From the NCBI GenBank assembly GCA_964627605.1, contig CAZVGZ010000036.1, positions 1 through 33,875 on the forward strand: a stretch of DNA of 33,875 nucleotides. Direction: 5' to 3'. A model generated the notes under the pieces. That model worked only from the letters and a program-made list of their open reading frames with translations. It was not told the origin of the DNA and did no database searches. This DNA is from CAZVGZ01 sp964627605. Lineage in GTDB: Bacteria > Latescibacterota > MWCZ01 > CAZVGZ01. A program made the translations under genes and the position numbers. How positions within the stretch are numbered: the first letter of the stretch is position 1; every line of letters starts with the position of its first letter. This document shows, in pieces, positions 1 to 8,354 of the stretch.

Positions 1-2
1 CA

Positions 3-1142
3 GGACTAGTGGAGTCTCATGCCTTTGAGGGCGACGAGACAGCGATGATGGTGTCCTGGAGTTCCATCGGGGACACCATTCAGGTTTCCATCGCCACCGA
101 CAACACACCTGGAAACCCGAGTTTGACGTTGTATGGAGAGCCCGTCGTCCATCTGGCGTTTGATCTCGATTCCTCAGTCGTGGATACCGTGTTAGAAGTG
201 CCGGTGCACTGGCACGGGTCACCAGAGACGTCGGTCAACGAAAGGTGGACCAACGTGTCGGATCAAAACCTGTTGATTGATGCCACGGCCTACGGCGATG
301 TTTCGAGCGACGGAAGCGTCAGTTCTGGCGACGCATCCCTCATACTCCAATATGTCGTCGACCTTATTCCGACCATAAATGAGCGGCGCGCCGACGTCTC
401 CGCAAACGGCACAGTGTCCGGGTTAGATGCGTCTTGGGTATTAAGGCGTGTGTCGACTGACCACCGTTTCCCGGTTGAAGACCCCGAAATTTGGCCATTC
501 TGGACGACGAGTCCGGGGGATGCCGGCCCTGATATTGCGAACGGCAAACCTGCAGCCCCACGCACAGCGATGTGGTTGGCTGATAGAGACGGTTGGTCTT
601 TCTTAGTCGGTAGCGCTGCTGGCATCGCAAGTGGTGTCATGAATTTAGCGCTGCCAACCGACTCGCCAGTGATGGTGAGCGGCGAGGGTCTCATCGCCTT
701 CAACCAGCAGGGCTCGAGGCTCCAGGTGGCGTTCGCCCGTCTGAACGACGGCGGTACCGAGCTTGTCAAGCTCATTCCGCAGGTCGGTTGGACAACCGCA
801 CCGATCATTGAGACATCACAGCTCAACGAGGGTGCGATAGCGATGAACGTCATATCGCTGCCTACCACACTCACACTGTCACAGAACAATCCTAACCCGT
901 TCAACCCGGCGACGACGATAGGTTTCGCGCTGCCGCAGAACGAGCAGGTGCGTTTGGTGATCTACAGCGTCGCAGGCCAGGAAGTCCGAACGCTGATTGA
1001 CTCCGAGATGCCCGCAGGCTTCCACAGAGCAGTGTGGAACGCCCTTGATGAGGCTGGTAGGCCAGTGGCCAGCGGTCTCTACTTCTATCAGATCACAGCG
1101 GGACGGACCACAGTTACCAAACGGATGCTGCTGATTCGCTAA
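3..1142 (+). CDS. Secreted dockerin protein with FlgD-like C-terminal sorting domain (5' end outside window)
   Basis: The reading frame is open to the left edge, so the true start lies outside; a GTG at position 9 is not needed. Numbering from that GTG, about residues 15-90 look like a beta-rich cohesin-like segment. Residues 95-150 carry two dockerin calcium-loop repeats (GDVSSDGSVSSGDAS and ADVSANGTVSGLDAS). Residues about 288-377 form the FlgD-like / type IX-style sorting module: NPNPFNP, then IYSVAGQEV, then ASGLYFYQ and a final basic KRMLLIR. In related families this C-terminal module directs outer-membrane export and anchoring; the dockerin implies docking to a cohesin partner. A strong terminator follows 30 bp downstream. 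The paralogous remnant at 1314-1963 shares the domain order. Substrate or partner cannot be told. Confidence 0.8.
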   Translation, partial: GLVESHAFEGDETAMMVSWSSIGDTIQVSIATDNTPGNPSLTLYGEPVVHLAFDLDSSVVDTVLEVPVHWHGSPETSVNERWTNVSDQNLLIDATAYGDVSSDGSVSSGDASLILQYVVDLIPTINERRADVSANGTVSGLDASWVLRRVSTDHRFPVEDPEIWPFWTTSPGDAGPDIANGKPAAPRTAMWLADRDGWSFLVGSAAGIASGVMNLALPTDSPVMVSGEGLIAFNQQGSRLQVAFARLNDGGTELVKLIPQVGWTTAPIIETSQLNEGAIAMNVISLPTTLTLSQNNPNPFNPATTIGFALPQNEQVRLVIYSVAGQEVRTLIDSEMPAGFHRAVWNALDEAGRPVASGLYFYQITAGRTTVTKRMLLIR

Positions 1143-1170
1143 CCGTTTAGCAGCGACCCCAATTACGGTG

Positions 1171-1207
1171 AAACAGGGCGGCGCATTTGCGCCGCCCTGT
1201 TTTGTTT
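1171..1207 (+). terminator. Rho-independent terminator after the dockerin gene
   Basis: A perfect 15-bp inverted repeat (AAACAGGGCGGCGCA and its complement) sits at 1171-1185 and 1188-1202, with only two unpaired bases between arms, and runs into a T-rich tail (TTTTGTTTG). It starts 29 bp after the TAA stop of the dockerin gene. A-rich left and T-rich right flanks allow it to work in either direction. Confidence 0.85.
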
Positions 1208-1313
1208 GTACCAAATGAGGAGCGAGGGACCCGTTTTTTTTCGGTCTGTGTGTATTTTTGTGGTAATAACCCACGATTGAGATAAACTCGATCACAACGG
1301 TACACCAGCGGAT

Positions 1314-1963
1314 ATGGATGCCTACCCGTTCCACCACATTTTGGGCGAAGTCACCGGTGATGGCGCAATCACCGCCGAAGACGCAGCGTACATCATGAGG
1401 TTTGTGGTTTGTGAAACGCCGATAATCGTCCAGCTCGTGGCGGATGTCAGCCGAAACGGCTGATATCAACCTACGATGCTGCCTGGGTTCTTCAAAATGT
1501 GGTAACCGGCGCGCCGTTTCCGTTCGGCGGAATCAACAAAACGTCCTCTGGAGTCTCATCGCGGCGCGCGTCGTGGCTCATAGACGGCTACGACTGGGCG
1601 CTTCAAGTTGATGACGCCAAAGGTGTCTTGGTTGGTGAATTGGTGGCTCAACTCCCTACAGACTCCCCAGTTACAGTCCTAGGCGAAGGGCTAATCGAAT
1701 CATGGCAGAACGGGCGAACCCTCACAGTCGCGTTCGCCAGATGGGGCGGCGGCGGGTCAACCGAACGGATACGGTTGGAGGTTTTCAATACTACCGGGCA
1801 GGTCGTTCGGACGTTGGTTGACGGGATGATGGTAGAGGGGCTACATTCGGCGCGTTGAGACGGGTGCGACCAAGACGGGCGCGACGTTGCCAGCGGTGTC
1901 TATTTCTATCGGATTGGCGACGGCAGTCGGCAGATAACGAGACGAATGACTATAGTGCGATAG
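1314..1963 (+). pseudogene. Decayed tandem paralogue of the dockerin/sorting-domain gene
   Basis: The remnant begins inside a dockerin repeat (GEVTGDGAITAEDAAYIMRF, then ADVSRNG) in the frame of 1314. The frame shifts by one base between 1460 and 1472, after which STYDAAWVLQNVV continues the second dockerin repeat. The segment around LPTDSPVTVLGEGLIES matches LPTDSPVMVSGEGLIAF of the upstream gene, so this is a tandem duplicate. The NPFNP strand is missing: GGGGSTE joins directly to RIRLEVFNTTGQ, an internal deletion of roughly 60 residues relative to the neighbour. At 1856-1858 a TGA stands where the family has Trp in the W-D-G block; reading continues in the same frame through DVASGVYFYRI to TAG at 1961. 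No signal peptide or complete N-terminus is left. Confidence 0.85.
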
Positions 1964-1984
1964 AGGATGTTTGAGGGGAGGTCG

Positions 1985-2024
1985 CAGGACCAGATAGACG
2001 CAGTGTCGGTCTGGTCCTGTTCTA
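1985..2024. terminator. Hairpin terminator between convergent genes
   Basis: A 10-bp inverted repeat, CAGGACCAGA at 1985-1994 and TCTGGTCCTG at 2010-2019, with a 15-base loop, is followed by TTCTATTTAA. It lies between the decayed plus-strand gene (end 1963) and the end of tldE on the minus strand (2039), where a bidirectional terminator would be expected. The T-tract is interrupted, so its efficiency is uncertain. Confidence 0.6.
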
Positions 2025-2038
2025 TTTAAGTTGTTTGA

Positions 2039-3400
2039 TCAATCACCACTGGCGATCTTCACCTGTCCCACCCTAAATGTCGGAGCGGCGATAAACCCTC
2101 CAGTAACCGTCCATGTGAGGTCATCAGCGACCATATCCACATCTTTGAGCAGATCGAACAGGTTGCCGCTGATAGCCAGATTCGTCACCGGCTCGCACAA
2201 ATCCCCACCCCGTATCATCAGACCTTTGCACGGGATTGAGAATTGACCTGACGCTGGGTTGATGGCAGCGTGCAGCGCCTGCGTCTCAGTGATATAGAAC
2301 CCCTCGTCCATCCCCTGAGTCAAAGACTCCACAGTTGACGACGACGGTTCGAGCAGAAGGTTGGTAGTGGAGATGGATGGTTTCGAGCGATATCCGCCGC
2401 GTCCAGCGTTGCCGGTCGATCTGGTGTCGCCTCTTTTTGCGGTGTATGAGTCGTGGAGGAGGCCCCTTAGTACACCATTGGTAATCAGCGGTGTGCGCTG
2501 TGTTGGCACCCCTTCGCCGTCAACCGCCGACGTTGCCAGACCCCCAGTAAGCCGCCCATCATCCACAATCGACACCGAATCTGCCGCGACTTTCGTATTC
2601 TCACGTCCCGCAAAAAGCGATTTGCCTTTCTGGACGGCGTCTGCTGAAAGCATCTGTGCCAGATAGGCGAGCAGTTCGCTGCCCACCTCTGGCGGAACGA
2701 TCATCGGCAACTCGGCTGAATGGCCGGTCCCTGCGCCTAACATCCTGAGCGCGTGTTCGGCGGCGGTCCGCGCCACCGACTCCGTGTCGAGACCGTCGTA
2801 CGTCCTGCTAACCTCAACGTGTGACCCGGTTTCAGTGGCATCGCCATCCTGCGCGATCGCCCAGACAAAAGCGTACGAGTAGGTTGTCCTGCTAAGACCT
2901 TCCACGCCCAAGCTGTTTACCAGAACCATCTCCTGAGCCTCGTCGCCATACACATGAATAGCCGCGCCTCTTATCCTCTCATCGGCTGCGCGCAGTGCAA
3001 TGTCGATGTCCACCGCACGACGGACTTTCCTGTCCAGCGGTGTTGACAGCACGACCTCGTCGAATACCTCGTCAACACCGTCGGACGAACTCTGTGCACC
3101 AGGCGTTGGGATGGAATTGAATTCGTCGGCGGTGTGCAGCTTGGTCATGCCCACCAGATCGCCGACCACCCTCTTCGCATCGCTGGTATCGAACCTGTTG
3201 CTCGCGGCGAACCCCATTTTTCCATCAACCAGAACCCTGACTCCAAAGCCGCTGTCCTGGAATGAGGTAACAGTCTCCGGTGCACCATCCTTTACCTCGA
3301 TCCGCACTTCTGAGGCTTTGGAAATCGCAACTTCGGCGACATCGGCCCTGGCCTGCGTGGCCAAGTCCACAACTGTCCTCGCAAATTCCATGTCGTTCAT
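2039..3400 (-). CDS. tldE: TldE/PmbA-type subunit of the TldD-TldE metalloprotease
   Basis: In E. coli the non-metallic TldE partner forms a heterodimer with TldD that degrades unfolded peptides and matures microcin B17 and CcdA; it is cytosolic. The 453-residue product has the family's C-terminal half: GRENTKVAADSVSIVDDG, a glycine-rich stretch around GNAGRGGYRS, and NPASGQFSIPCKGLMI near the end. It lacks the HExxxH zinc motif, as TldE subunits do. The ATG at 3400 is chosen because it overlaps the tldD stop as ATGA, the classic coupling arrangement, and gives a normal N-terminus (MNDMEFARTV); reading further upstream only adds residues lying inside tldD. Equimolar translation with tldD is likely. 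Confidence 0.93.
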   Translation of the reverse strand: MNDMEFARTVVDLATQARADVAEVAISKASEVRIEVKDGAPETVTSFQDSGFGVRVLVDGKMGFAASNRFDTSDAKRVVGDLVGMTKLHTADEFNSIPTPGAQSSSDGVDEVFDEVVLSTPLDRKVRRAVDIDIALRAADERIRGAAIHVYGDEAQEMVLVNSLGVEGLSRTTYSYAFVWAIAQDGDATETGSHVEVSRTYDGLDTESVARTAAEHALRMLGAGTGHSAELPMIVPPEVGSELLAYLAQMLSADAVQKGKSLFAGRENTKVAADSVSIVDDGRLTGGLATSAVDGEGVPTQRTPLITNGVLRGLLHDSYTAKRGDTRSTGNAGRGGYRSKPSISTTNLLLEPSSSTVESLTQGMDEGFYITETQALHAAINPASGQFSIPCKGLMIRGGDLCEPVTNLAISGNLFDLLKDVDMVADDLTWTVTGGFIAAPTFRVGQVKIASGD

Positions 3401-4818
3401 TGCTGCACCGCCTCTCCTGAGCCGCCGACCAGCAGCGCGCTGACGCGCACGGTGGGCATTCCGACACCAATGGGAACAGCCTGTCCTTTGCCGCACCGCC
3501 CCGAACAACGAACCACGTCCAGGTCGTCGCCTACCATGTCGATGTTCTTAAGCGTCTCTATCCCCACTCCGCTTAGCGTCGCTCCTTTGACAGGTCTCAC
3601 CAGCTTACCGTTTTCAATAAGCCACGCTAGCTGGACGCCTGTTGTGAACCGTCCTGTGACCACATCCACCTGACCTCCCCATCCCATCTCCTGCGCGAAC
3701 AGGCCCCGCTCGGTCTGAGCTATTATGTCAGCCGCCGGGGTGTCGCCCTGGTCTATATAGGTGTTGCGCATTCGCGGAATAGGTGGATATCGGTAGTCCT
3801 GTCGGCGCGCGCTGCCAGTCGGCTCCACCCCCTCCCTGGAAGCTGTCACGATGGAGTGCAGATAGCTTTCGAGCACCCCTTCTCTGATCATCGTAGTTTT
3901 CTTGGCTGCGACCCCCTCGTCATCAACGCCATAGCTCCCTGGAGCGTGGGGGATGGTGCCGTCATCAATGAGTGTCACCAGCTCGCTCGCAACCGGTTCG
4001 CCCATCTTCCCTGCGAACGCGCTTCCCCGCTCCACCAAGTCGGCCTCCATGCCGTGCCCGCAGGCTTCGTGGAATAGCACACCGTTCTCTCCTGGCTCAA
4101 ACACAACCGGCATCACGCCCCGTGGCGCTTCGTCGGCATCGAGCGCGTGGAGTGCGTTCCGTCGGGCGCGCAGTGTCACCTCTTCAAAGGAGTCATCTCC
4201 TTTAAACTCTTCAGGCCCACCGTAGACCGCCCGCCCGAATGTCCCCATCTGTAGATCGCCGTCGGCTCCGGCGTAGATAGCCGCGGAGTACTCGGTCAGC
4301 CCTAAAGTATGCTCGATAACTTCGCTAGTGTGGGACGATGCGATCTGAACGTCCCTCTGGTGATCGGAGTAGCGTATTGAAACCTGTCTAACGCGCTCTT
4401 CGCCAGACCACGCCAGCTCCTCATTCGCTCGTACGGTCTCCAGCCGCTCGCCTGCGCCAATCTCTGTCAACTCACGCACAAACTGAGGCCCCAGCGGTGA
4501 AGGACGCCCATTTAACGTCACTGGTGATTCACACGGATCACCCGCTTCAGCTGCATCGGCGACCTGCATCGCGAGCGCCAGTAGCTCTTTGGGATTGTCA
4601 CTCGCGGCGACAGCGTAGTAGGTGTGCTGGTTGCTGACGACACGGATTCCAACGCCACCCTCTTGCCTGGCGCTTGTATTGATCTTCCTGTCGTCGCTGA
4701 TAACGCTGGTGTAGCCAGACTGCTCAGCGTAGATGTCCGCCATCTCTGCGCCTCTTCCCAGCGCCGCAGAAAGCAGCTCCTCCAACAGTCCGGTGGGCAG
4801 TTTGGGAGTATAGACCAT
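3397..4818 (-). CDS. tldD: TldD metalloprotease (zinc subunit)
   Basis: This is the catalytic subunit of the TldD-TldE heterodimer, which unwinds and cleaves small proteins and peptides. The 473-residue product carries the zinc motif HEACGHGMEAD at about residues 250-260 (HExxxH), and near the C-terminus RCSGRCGKGQAVP, which holds the Cys that acts as the third zinc ligand in the E. coli enzyme. The start ATG at 4818 is preceded by a purine-rich GAGAGAA. It overlaps tldE by 4 bp. A peptide target encoded nearby was sought (tldD/E often mature RiPPs or toxins), but no small precursor-like gene stands next to it; the nearest upstream item is a frameshifted remnant. Confidence 0.95.
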   Translation of the reverse strand: MVYTPKLPTGLLEELLSAALGRGAEMADIYAEQSGYTSVISDDRKINTSARQEGGVGIRVVSNQHTYYAVAASDNPKELLALAMQVADAAEAGDPCESPVTLNGRPSPLGPQFVRELTEIGAGERLETVRANEELAWSGEERVRQVSIRYSDHQRDVQIASSHTSEVIEHTLGLTEYSAAIYAGADGDLQMGTFGRAVYGGPEEFKGDDSFEEVTLRARRNALHALDADEAPRGVMPVVFEPGENGVLFHEACGHGMEADLVERGSAFAGKMGEPVASELVTLIDDGTIPHAPGSYGVDDEGVAAKKTTMIREGVLESYLHSIVTASREGVEPTGSARRQDYRYPPIPRMRNTYIDQGDTPAADIIAQTERGLFAQEMGWGGQVDVVTGRFTTGVQLAWLIENGKLVRPVKGATLSGVGIETLKNIDMVGDDLDVVRCSGRCGKGQAVPIGVGMPTVRVSALLVGGSGEAVQQ

Positions 4819-4923
4819 ATAGAGTTCTCTCTCAAAGAAAAGTGGTGAAGTCCCTATCAGTTGGTGAGGGTGCTTGATCTGTCTGCACGCGGTGCCTGAT
4901 AGCGTTTTCTGTGGACTGCGGCG

Positions 4924-5432
4924 TCAGCGATGAGACGGCGATACAGACGACACTGCTCTTGGTTCCCGGCGATAGAGATAGGTCAGCGGGGAGTTCATCA
5001 GAGGCGGCTCTATCCGTCGAAAAGATGAATCCAACCTGGAAGCGACCACCGCCCGCCACGGTTGACTGTCTTTGAACGATTCTCGCTGCGATTCGACTAT
5101 CACTGCGAAATCCGAGGAGTCAATCCACCCTATGACAGCGTCCCCATTGTACATTCCCCGCTCAACCAATCCAGCAGCGCTTCCTGTCTCCTCGTAGACG
5201 TACATTGGTGTGATAGCTGGCCACTCGACATATCTATGGGAATACAGCACAATCCCCAGGATGTGTGGATAGGGGTATGCGAAAAACGTCTCACCCTTCG
5301 GCACAACTCTGGCAACCCGCTGGCCAGCGCTGCGCAACTGCTCGTCATAGGGGCGTCGCCCACCGCATACGCCGCGTGGATCCCGCCAATAGAGAGAGCC
5401 GCAATGAGGATTGCTTTGTCATCTCGGCTCAT
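4924..5432 (-). pseudogene. Frameshifted gene for a membrane-anchored protein of unknown family
   Basis: Two partial frames on the minus strand join into one protein. From the ATG at 5432 the first frame gives a short charged N-terminus and a hydrophobic segment (AILIAALSIGGIHAAYAV). Around 5310-5340 the sensible reading moves to another frame, continuing as QRVARVVPKGETFFAYPYPHI, then VLYSHRYVEWPAITPMYVYEE and IDSSDFAVIVESQRE, ending at 4924. The second part resembles the soluble C-terminal region that follows the membrane helices of large glycosyltransferase-like membrane proteins, which would imply loss of the middle; this resemblance is weak. No Shine-Dalgarno sequence is evident before 5432. 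It is 40 bp downstream of the second kinase-like gene, so it was probably the same transcript. A single-base assembly error would restore a protein of roughly 165 residues. Confidence 0.5.
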
Positions 5433-5472
5433 AGGCTAAAGCACTTCGACATCTATTGTGGAGATTTGACGG

Positions 5473-6195
5473 TCAGTGTGACCTGGGTATTGGCGGTCCA
5501 GCTTCTGGGTCTGCGCCGATCACCTGCGCCACCCGTCTGCGAAGCTCGCGTTGAATCGCACCAACCGATCTAGCGGCATTGATGACCTCAAACCCGTACT
5601 CGTCAGCCAGCTTGTTGAACTCCCTTAGCAGGCGACGCTGATATTTGAGGAATGAGTCGTAAGGGTCGCTGCCAGGACTGTGATCGAGACCGGCTTCCCA
5701 GTAGTCCAGCCCGTGTGAACGGATCACTCGGCGAGCGAGCGCTTCTGCGCCGATTTTCATGTACATGACCAGATCAGGCTGGATCGCAAATCCGAAGAGA
5801 TCCCTGATCCAGGTCATATCGACACCTCGAACCTCAGCGCGGGCGATTGCTGTATAGATGTACCTGTCCGCAAGTACGATGAACCCAGATTTCAGCGACG
5901 GTATAATCTCTTTTTCCAGCCGGTCAGCAAAGTCGGTGGCATACAAGAGGTTAAAAGTCAATGGGTTCATCGCGTGGCCCTGTTTGGCCAGATCAATGGT
6001 TCGGCTCACAAGCTGTGACCGGGTCCAACCGGTCTCCACAACACCGAACCCCTGTACTTCAAGCCACTGCCTTAGATGCGCGATCTGCGTAGACCTCCCT
6101 ACGCCATCGCTGCCTTCGATGACGATAAGGTGTCCAGACATGTCAGTCAGGGGCACGTATGGCAGTCCTCGGCCCAGATATTCCGCTTTGGCCAT
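5473..6195 (-). CDS. Thymidylate-kinase-like P-loop protein, Arg-variant P-loop (GRST)
   Basis: The product (240 residues) has the nucleoside-monophosphate-kinase fold order: P-loop GSDGVGRST at about 28-36, a DRY motif (LADRYIYTAIAR) at about 110, and a helical C-terminus. Two departures matter. The P-loop lysine that contacts ATP phosphates is replaced by Arg (GVGRST instead of GxGKST). The REPGGT segment that marks dTMP kinases is absent; ETGWTRSQLV stands in its place. Real dTMP kinase activity is therefore doubtful. The ATG at 6195 is chosen over an upstream ATG at 6225 because AAGGA lies about 7 bases before it and it avoids overlap with the preceding gene (16 bp gap). It is paralogous to that gene: both share nLL.ATDFADR, I.P.LKSG and a Y.EAG.D block. 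They probably act as a pair. Confidence 0.85.
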   Translation of the reverse strand: MAKAEYLGRGLPYVPLTDMSGHLIVIEGSDGVGRSTQIAHLRQWLEVQGFGVVETGWTRSQLVSRTIDLAKQGHAMNPLTFNLLYATDFADRLEKEIIPSLKSGFIVLADRYIYTAIARAEVRGVDMTWIRDLFGFAIQPDLVMYMKIGAEALARRVIRSHGLDYWEAGLDHSPGSDPYDSFLKYQRRLLREFNKLADEYGFEVINAARSVGAIQRELRRRVAQVIGADPEAGPPIPRSH

Positions 6196-6211
6196 CACGC
6201 ATTCCTTTCTG

Positions 6212-6925
6212 CTAACACAGGACACCTGGCATCGGCTCAGCCTTCACCGGTGGGTTGTTGATGTAGTCGCCGATCTGGTCCTGAACAATCTGCCTGACAA
6301 GTTTTTGCTGCTTCTGGATCGCCGCAGAAGCATCCACAACCTCCATGCCGAACTCATCGGATATACGGTCGTACTCTCCGAGGACAGCGCCTTGAAACAT
6401 CCTGAAACACTCAACCGGGTCGTTGCTCATACCGGTGTCCATTCCCGCCTCGTAGAATTTGAGCTTCTGGCGAACCGACAGTAGGCGGCTCAGCGACACA
6501 TCTAGCGGCACCCTAAAGTAGAACGATATGTCCGGGTGGATAGCAAAGCTGTAAACCTGCCGCACCCAATCCCGGTGGACACCTCTTACGCAGTCACGCG
6601 CAAAAGCCGTGTACACATATCGGTCGGCGATGACCAACATTCCAGATTTGAGCGGGGGGATAATATTGTAGGTCTGGCGATCGGCGAAATCCGTAGCATG
6701 CAACAAGCTGAAAGTCGTCGGGGTAAGCGAGTTGCGTTTTTTTGCTTTTTTCGTTGTGCTTTTGACAAGGGCTGAAGAGTTCCACTCGGTCCAAAACACC
6801 GGCAGACCTTCAGAGGCGAGCCACTGCTGAAGCAGTTCAGCCTGTGTGGATTTGCCTGACCCGTCGATCCCCTCCACTACGATGAGTCGGCCTGGATAGG
6901 GGTGTGGTTCGTGCAGTCGTGACAT
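6212..6925 (-). CDS. Thymidylate-kinase-like P-loop protein, canonical P-loop (GKST)
   Basis: The 237-residue product has an intact Walker A motif GIDGSGKST at residues 19-27, followed by HATDFADRQ near 77-84 and a DRY motif (IADRYVYTAFAR) at about 99-110. As in its downstream paralogue, the dTMP-kinase signature REPGGT is missing; WTEWNSSALVKS occupies that place and is followed by a lysine-rich loop (TTKKAKKRN). The family assignment to the TMK superfamily is firm, the substrate is not. Automated annotation would call it dTMP kinase. It lies 39 bp after the CHAD gene and 16 bp before the second kinase, all on one strand, which links the pair to polyphosphate-binding CHAD. No strong Shine-Dalgarno sequence precedes the ATG at 6925, so translation may be coupled to the upstream gene. 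Confidence 0.87.
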   Translation of the reverse strand: MSRLHEPHPYPGRLIVVEGIDGSGKSTQAELLQQWLASEGLPVFWTEWNSSALVKSTTKKAKKRNSLTPTTFSLLHATDFADRQTYNIIPPLKSGMLVIADRYVYTAFARDCVRGVHRDWVRQVYSFAIHPDISFYFRVPLDVSLSRLLSVRQKLKFYEAGMDTGMSNDPVECFRMFQGAVLGEYDRISDEFGMEVVDASAAIQKQQKLVRQIVQDQIGDYINNPPVKAEPMPGVLC

Positions 6926-6964
6926 GGGCAGGTCCGTGGGCTAAAGTTGAATCCGTTGGGGTGC

Positions 6965-8293
6965 TCAAACCTCAATAGCTTTTAGAAGCTTCGAGCACCA
7001 GCGCCTGTGCTGTTTGGTCGTATATCGTCCCCACAGAAACCAGAACTGGGCTGTGGCGGTGTGATGATCGGCTGAGATCAGTTCGGTCACTCGGTCTATG
7101 AATCCCGAAGACTCAGGAAGCTCGCTCGCCCTACTTGCCAAGTCTGTCCTGAGCACATCGGTATCTCTCCAGTCTCCCAAAGCATCCTGGAGCCCTTTTG
7201 TATCAGCAATCAGTCGCGATCCACGATTTGGCAGCAGATCACTGAAAAGTTCCAGCGTGTACCTAAGCCTTTTGCAGTTGATGCGCAGCTGATGCAGCTC
7301 GTCATCTGGGCTCGTGGGACTCAGCGTATCCCTTCTCGACATCACCCGCTTCAGACACCGGCCGATAGCCCGCTTCGCCCTGACACCAACCGGTGCGTCT
7401 CCCTGCCGCGATATCAGCGACCTGTCATCCGACGTGACGAATTGGCCAATCTCTGCAAGCCAATCTGCGTAAGGGACACCCTTGAGCACCCGCACCAAAG
7501 TCCCGCGGTGGGGCCCTCGCTCTCTTTTCAACAGTGCCTGAAGCGCAGCGTGGGCGGGGTCGTCGACCGCGTCCACCCTCTCAGCATACCCTCCAAGCCT
7601 TAGCCCCAGCACATCTGCATCGCGAACCCGCCCCAGCTTTCGACCAAGCTGTTTGAGCTCCGTGAGCAGCGCGGTTTCTACTTCAGGAACATAAGCGGCG
7701 CGGAACGATCTGATAGCCGCGCGTACTTTGCGCGAGCCGATCCGCATCTGATGAACCCCTTCACTATCCTCTCCTGATCGTGCGGCCCTCTGATGGCGGC
7801 ACATATGAACCAGCTCGTGATAGAGCATCATCTTTCCAGCATCCGCCAAAGTGTCACCAGGATAAATTCTGCGGTTGGGCCTATCTGACCTTTTGGTCCT
7901 CCGCACTTGAAGCAACCGACCAGCGTTCCTCACCCACTCCGTCGCAACCTCCTTTATCGCCTCCTGGGCGATCTGCTCTTCTTGGGGCGAACATCCAACC
8001 TTGATTATGTCCAACTGCGCCTTACTCGTTAGCCCCAAGACCATCGAGTTCGGTTCTAAAGCGTCATCCAAAGCCCGCGCCAACTCGGTGAATACCCGAG
8101 CCCAAGCGGTGGTTGCGGGCGTGATCGCGTGGGAATCGACGGGCTGATCCAAAGCCAACCCCTCAACCGCCAATACACCGGTCGGCGGCAGGCGATGGAC
8201 CTGAGCGCTCAAACCGAACAGATGAATTGAAAGACTGCCTACACGGGCGTTCTGTACTTCTTGGGCAGTGTCTTGGCTGCTATTCGATGCCAT
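6965..8293 (-). CDS. CHAD-domain protein with an uncharacterised N-terminal extension
   Basis: CHAD (conserved histidine alpha-helical domain) proteins bind inorganic polyphosphate through rows of basic residues on paired helical bundles. Here the two halves are clear: HQMRIGSRKVRAAIRSF at residues 181-197 with RDADVLGLRL at 224-233, and HQLRINCKRLRYTLELF at 334-350 with DWRDTDVLRTDL at 374-385. A histidine-rich helix (YHELVHMCRHQRAAR) opens the domain at 158-172. Residues 1-145 are not CHAD and have no CYTH (ExExK) triphosphatase motif, the usual CHAD partner; they contain a helical stretch and end in an Arg/Lys-rich linker (RRTKRSDRPNRR). The neighbours are two TMK-like kinases downstream and a ROK kinase upstream, all on the same strand. 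Its role is inferred as a polyphosphate-binding scaffold. Confidence 0.88.
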   Translation of the reverse strand: MASNSSQDTAQEVQNARVGSLSIHLFGLSAQVHRLPPTGVLAVEGLALDQPVDSHAITPATTAWARVFTELARALDDALEPNSMVLGLTSKAQLDIIKVGCSPQEEQIAQEAIKEVATEWVRNAGRLLQVRRTKRSDRPNRRIYPGDTLADAGKMMLYHELVHMCRHQRAARSGEDSEGVHQMRIGSRKVRAAIRSFRAAYVPEVETALLTELKQLGRKLGRVRDADVLGLRLGGYAERVDAVDDPAHAALQALLKRERGPHRGTLVRVLKGVPYADWLAEIGQFVTSDDRSLISRQGDAPVGVRAKRAIGRCLKRVMSRRDTLSPTSPDDELHQLRINCKRLRYTLELFSDLLPNRGSRLIADTKGLQDALGDWRDTDVLRTDLASRASELPESSGFIDRVTELISADHHTATAQFWFLWGRYTTKQHRRWCSKLLKAIEV

Positions 8294-8354
8294 GATGAGC
8301 CGCCATCACATTTCCGATTGCTGTCCATCGGACGCACTTGGGCTGGTCTTCTAT

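Noticed and set aside
2039..4818. RiPP cluster around tldD-tldE.
   Set aside because: No precursor-like small gene, cyclase, radical SAM enzyme or exporter is adjacent; tldD-tldE alone is common.
5473..6925. Two functional dTMP kinases (tmk).
   Set aside because: The fold fits but REPGGT is missing in both and one has an altered P-loop, so a tmk symbol is not justified.
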